Below, one piece after another: positions 4,789-5,024 of a stretch of 5,024 nucleotides of DNA. The stretch's first letter is position 1. Each line of letters opens with the position of its first letter. Position numbers and translations under genes: made by a program. The stretch is from Desulfobacterales bacterium. Lineage in GTDB: Bacteria; Desulfobacterota; Desulfobacteria; Desulfobacterales; RPRI01. The stretch covers positions 1-5,024 of the forward strand of contig JAGVOC010000202.1 of assembly GCA_020052975.1 (NCBI GenBank), written 5' to 3'. Under the pieces are notes generated by a model. It searched no databases, was not told the origin of the DNA, and saw nothing but the letters and a program-made list of their open reading frames with translations.

Positions 4789-5024
4789 TACGTTGTAAAT
4801 AAAAAATCAAGAGTGATCATCCTCTATCATAATTTCTGAGGAAACAGCATCATTAATTACGGATCGAAATCCTGCATTTTCTTCAAAGTTGACGGTCTGT
4901 GGATAATAGGAAGTTGTACTTGCACAAGAAAGAATTCAATGTCAAGACTTTATATAGTAAATAATAGTATTATATTCAATAAGATATAATACCAGTATAC
5001 CGTCCCTCCTCTCTGATACAGCAC
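4789..5024. other. AT-rich end of the window without a supportable gene
   Basis: No intact gene is visible. On the minus strand a frame from about 4938 to 4812 is open (containing YYPQTVNFEENAGF and ending EDDHS) but has no ATG or GTG start with a ribosome binding site. At the very edge another minus frame reads LYQRGGTVYWYY before stopping at 4952-4950. The stretch around 4947-4993 is almost purely A and T. These look like decayed sequence continuing the island-like zone. Confidence 0.45.
4967..4992. repeat. 9-bp perfect inverted repeat in an AT-rich tract
   Basis: GTATTATAT (4967-4975) and ATATAATAC (4984-4992) are perfect inverted copies around an eight-base centre (TCAATAAG). Each arm contains a TATAAT -10-like hexamer, one on each strand. 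It could be a regulator operator or a pair of divergent -10 boxes, but no good -35 lies at the right distance on either strand, and chance in AT-rich DNA is possible. Confidence 0.4.

Noticed and set aside
4917..4945. A perfect TTGACA on the minus strand (4945-4940) as a promoter
   Set aside because: No acceptable -10 box is found at 16-18 bases downstream (CAAGTA or similar), and no supported gene follows closely.

Overview
The window looks like chromosomal DNA from a Gram-negative bacterium, possibly of the Desulfobacterota (deltaproteobacteria). The hints are a secreted protein, an outer-membrane-type lipoprotein, a small cysteine-rich protein with the CPxC...KCS.PW.KKCRCDAH pattern that I associate with that group, and a short hairpin repeat of the GTCATTCCC...GGGAATCCA type. 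This assignment is an inference from memory, not from a search. No rRNA, tRNA, CRISPR array or complete transposon is visible.

Every gene I can support lies on the minus strand, so transcription reads from high to low coordinates. Positions 3376 down to 143 hold a co-directional five-gene cluster: a three-helix membrane protein (3376-3002), a cysteine-rich probable zinc-binding protein overlapping or abutting it (2999 or 3005 down to 2700), a two-helix membrane protein with a soluble domain (2622-1822), an exported protein of unknown function (1735-581), and six bases later a stand-alone HD-domain (p)ppGpp-hydrolase-like protein (574-143). Below it, at the left edge, a good ribosome binding site and an ATG at 10 suggest another gene leaving the window. 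The first four products have no assigned function, so any link between alarmone hydrolysis and the envelope proteins is only suggested by their order.

Positions 3377 to 5024 are accessory and decayed. A short PEBP/YbhB-like lipoprotein gene (4378-3971) has its own strong ribosome binding site. It sits between two fragments that both look like pieces of a RhuM-family gene: a clear one upstream (4637-4473, DIAVAKNYL...LNLIVSLYIDFGELQA) and a probable C-terminal one directly after the lipoprotein stop (3972-3889, KYRSIQD...SDFDREVKKLL). The simplest reading is an old rhuM gene broken by insertion of the lipoprotein segment. Next to the upstream fragment is a 130-base MITE-like imperfect palindrome (about 4656-4788), and the right end is very AT-rich with a 9-bp inverted repeat. 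Together these point to a small graveyard of mobile and island genes beside a stable operon. I found no convincing new defence or mobile system. The most notable observations are the split rhuM remnant, the nested inverted repeat, and an internal start with a near-perfect Shine-Dalgarno sequence inside the gene for the exported protein.
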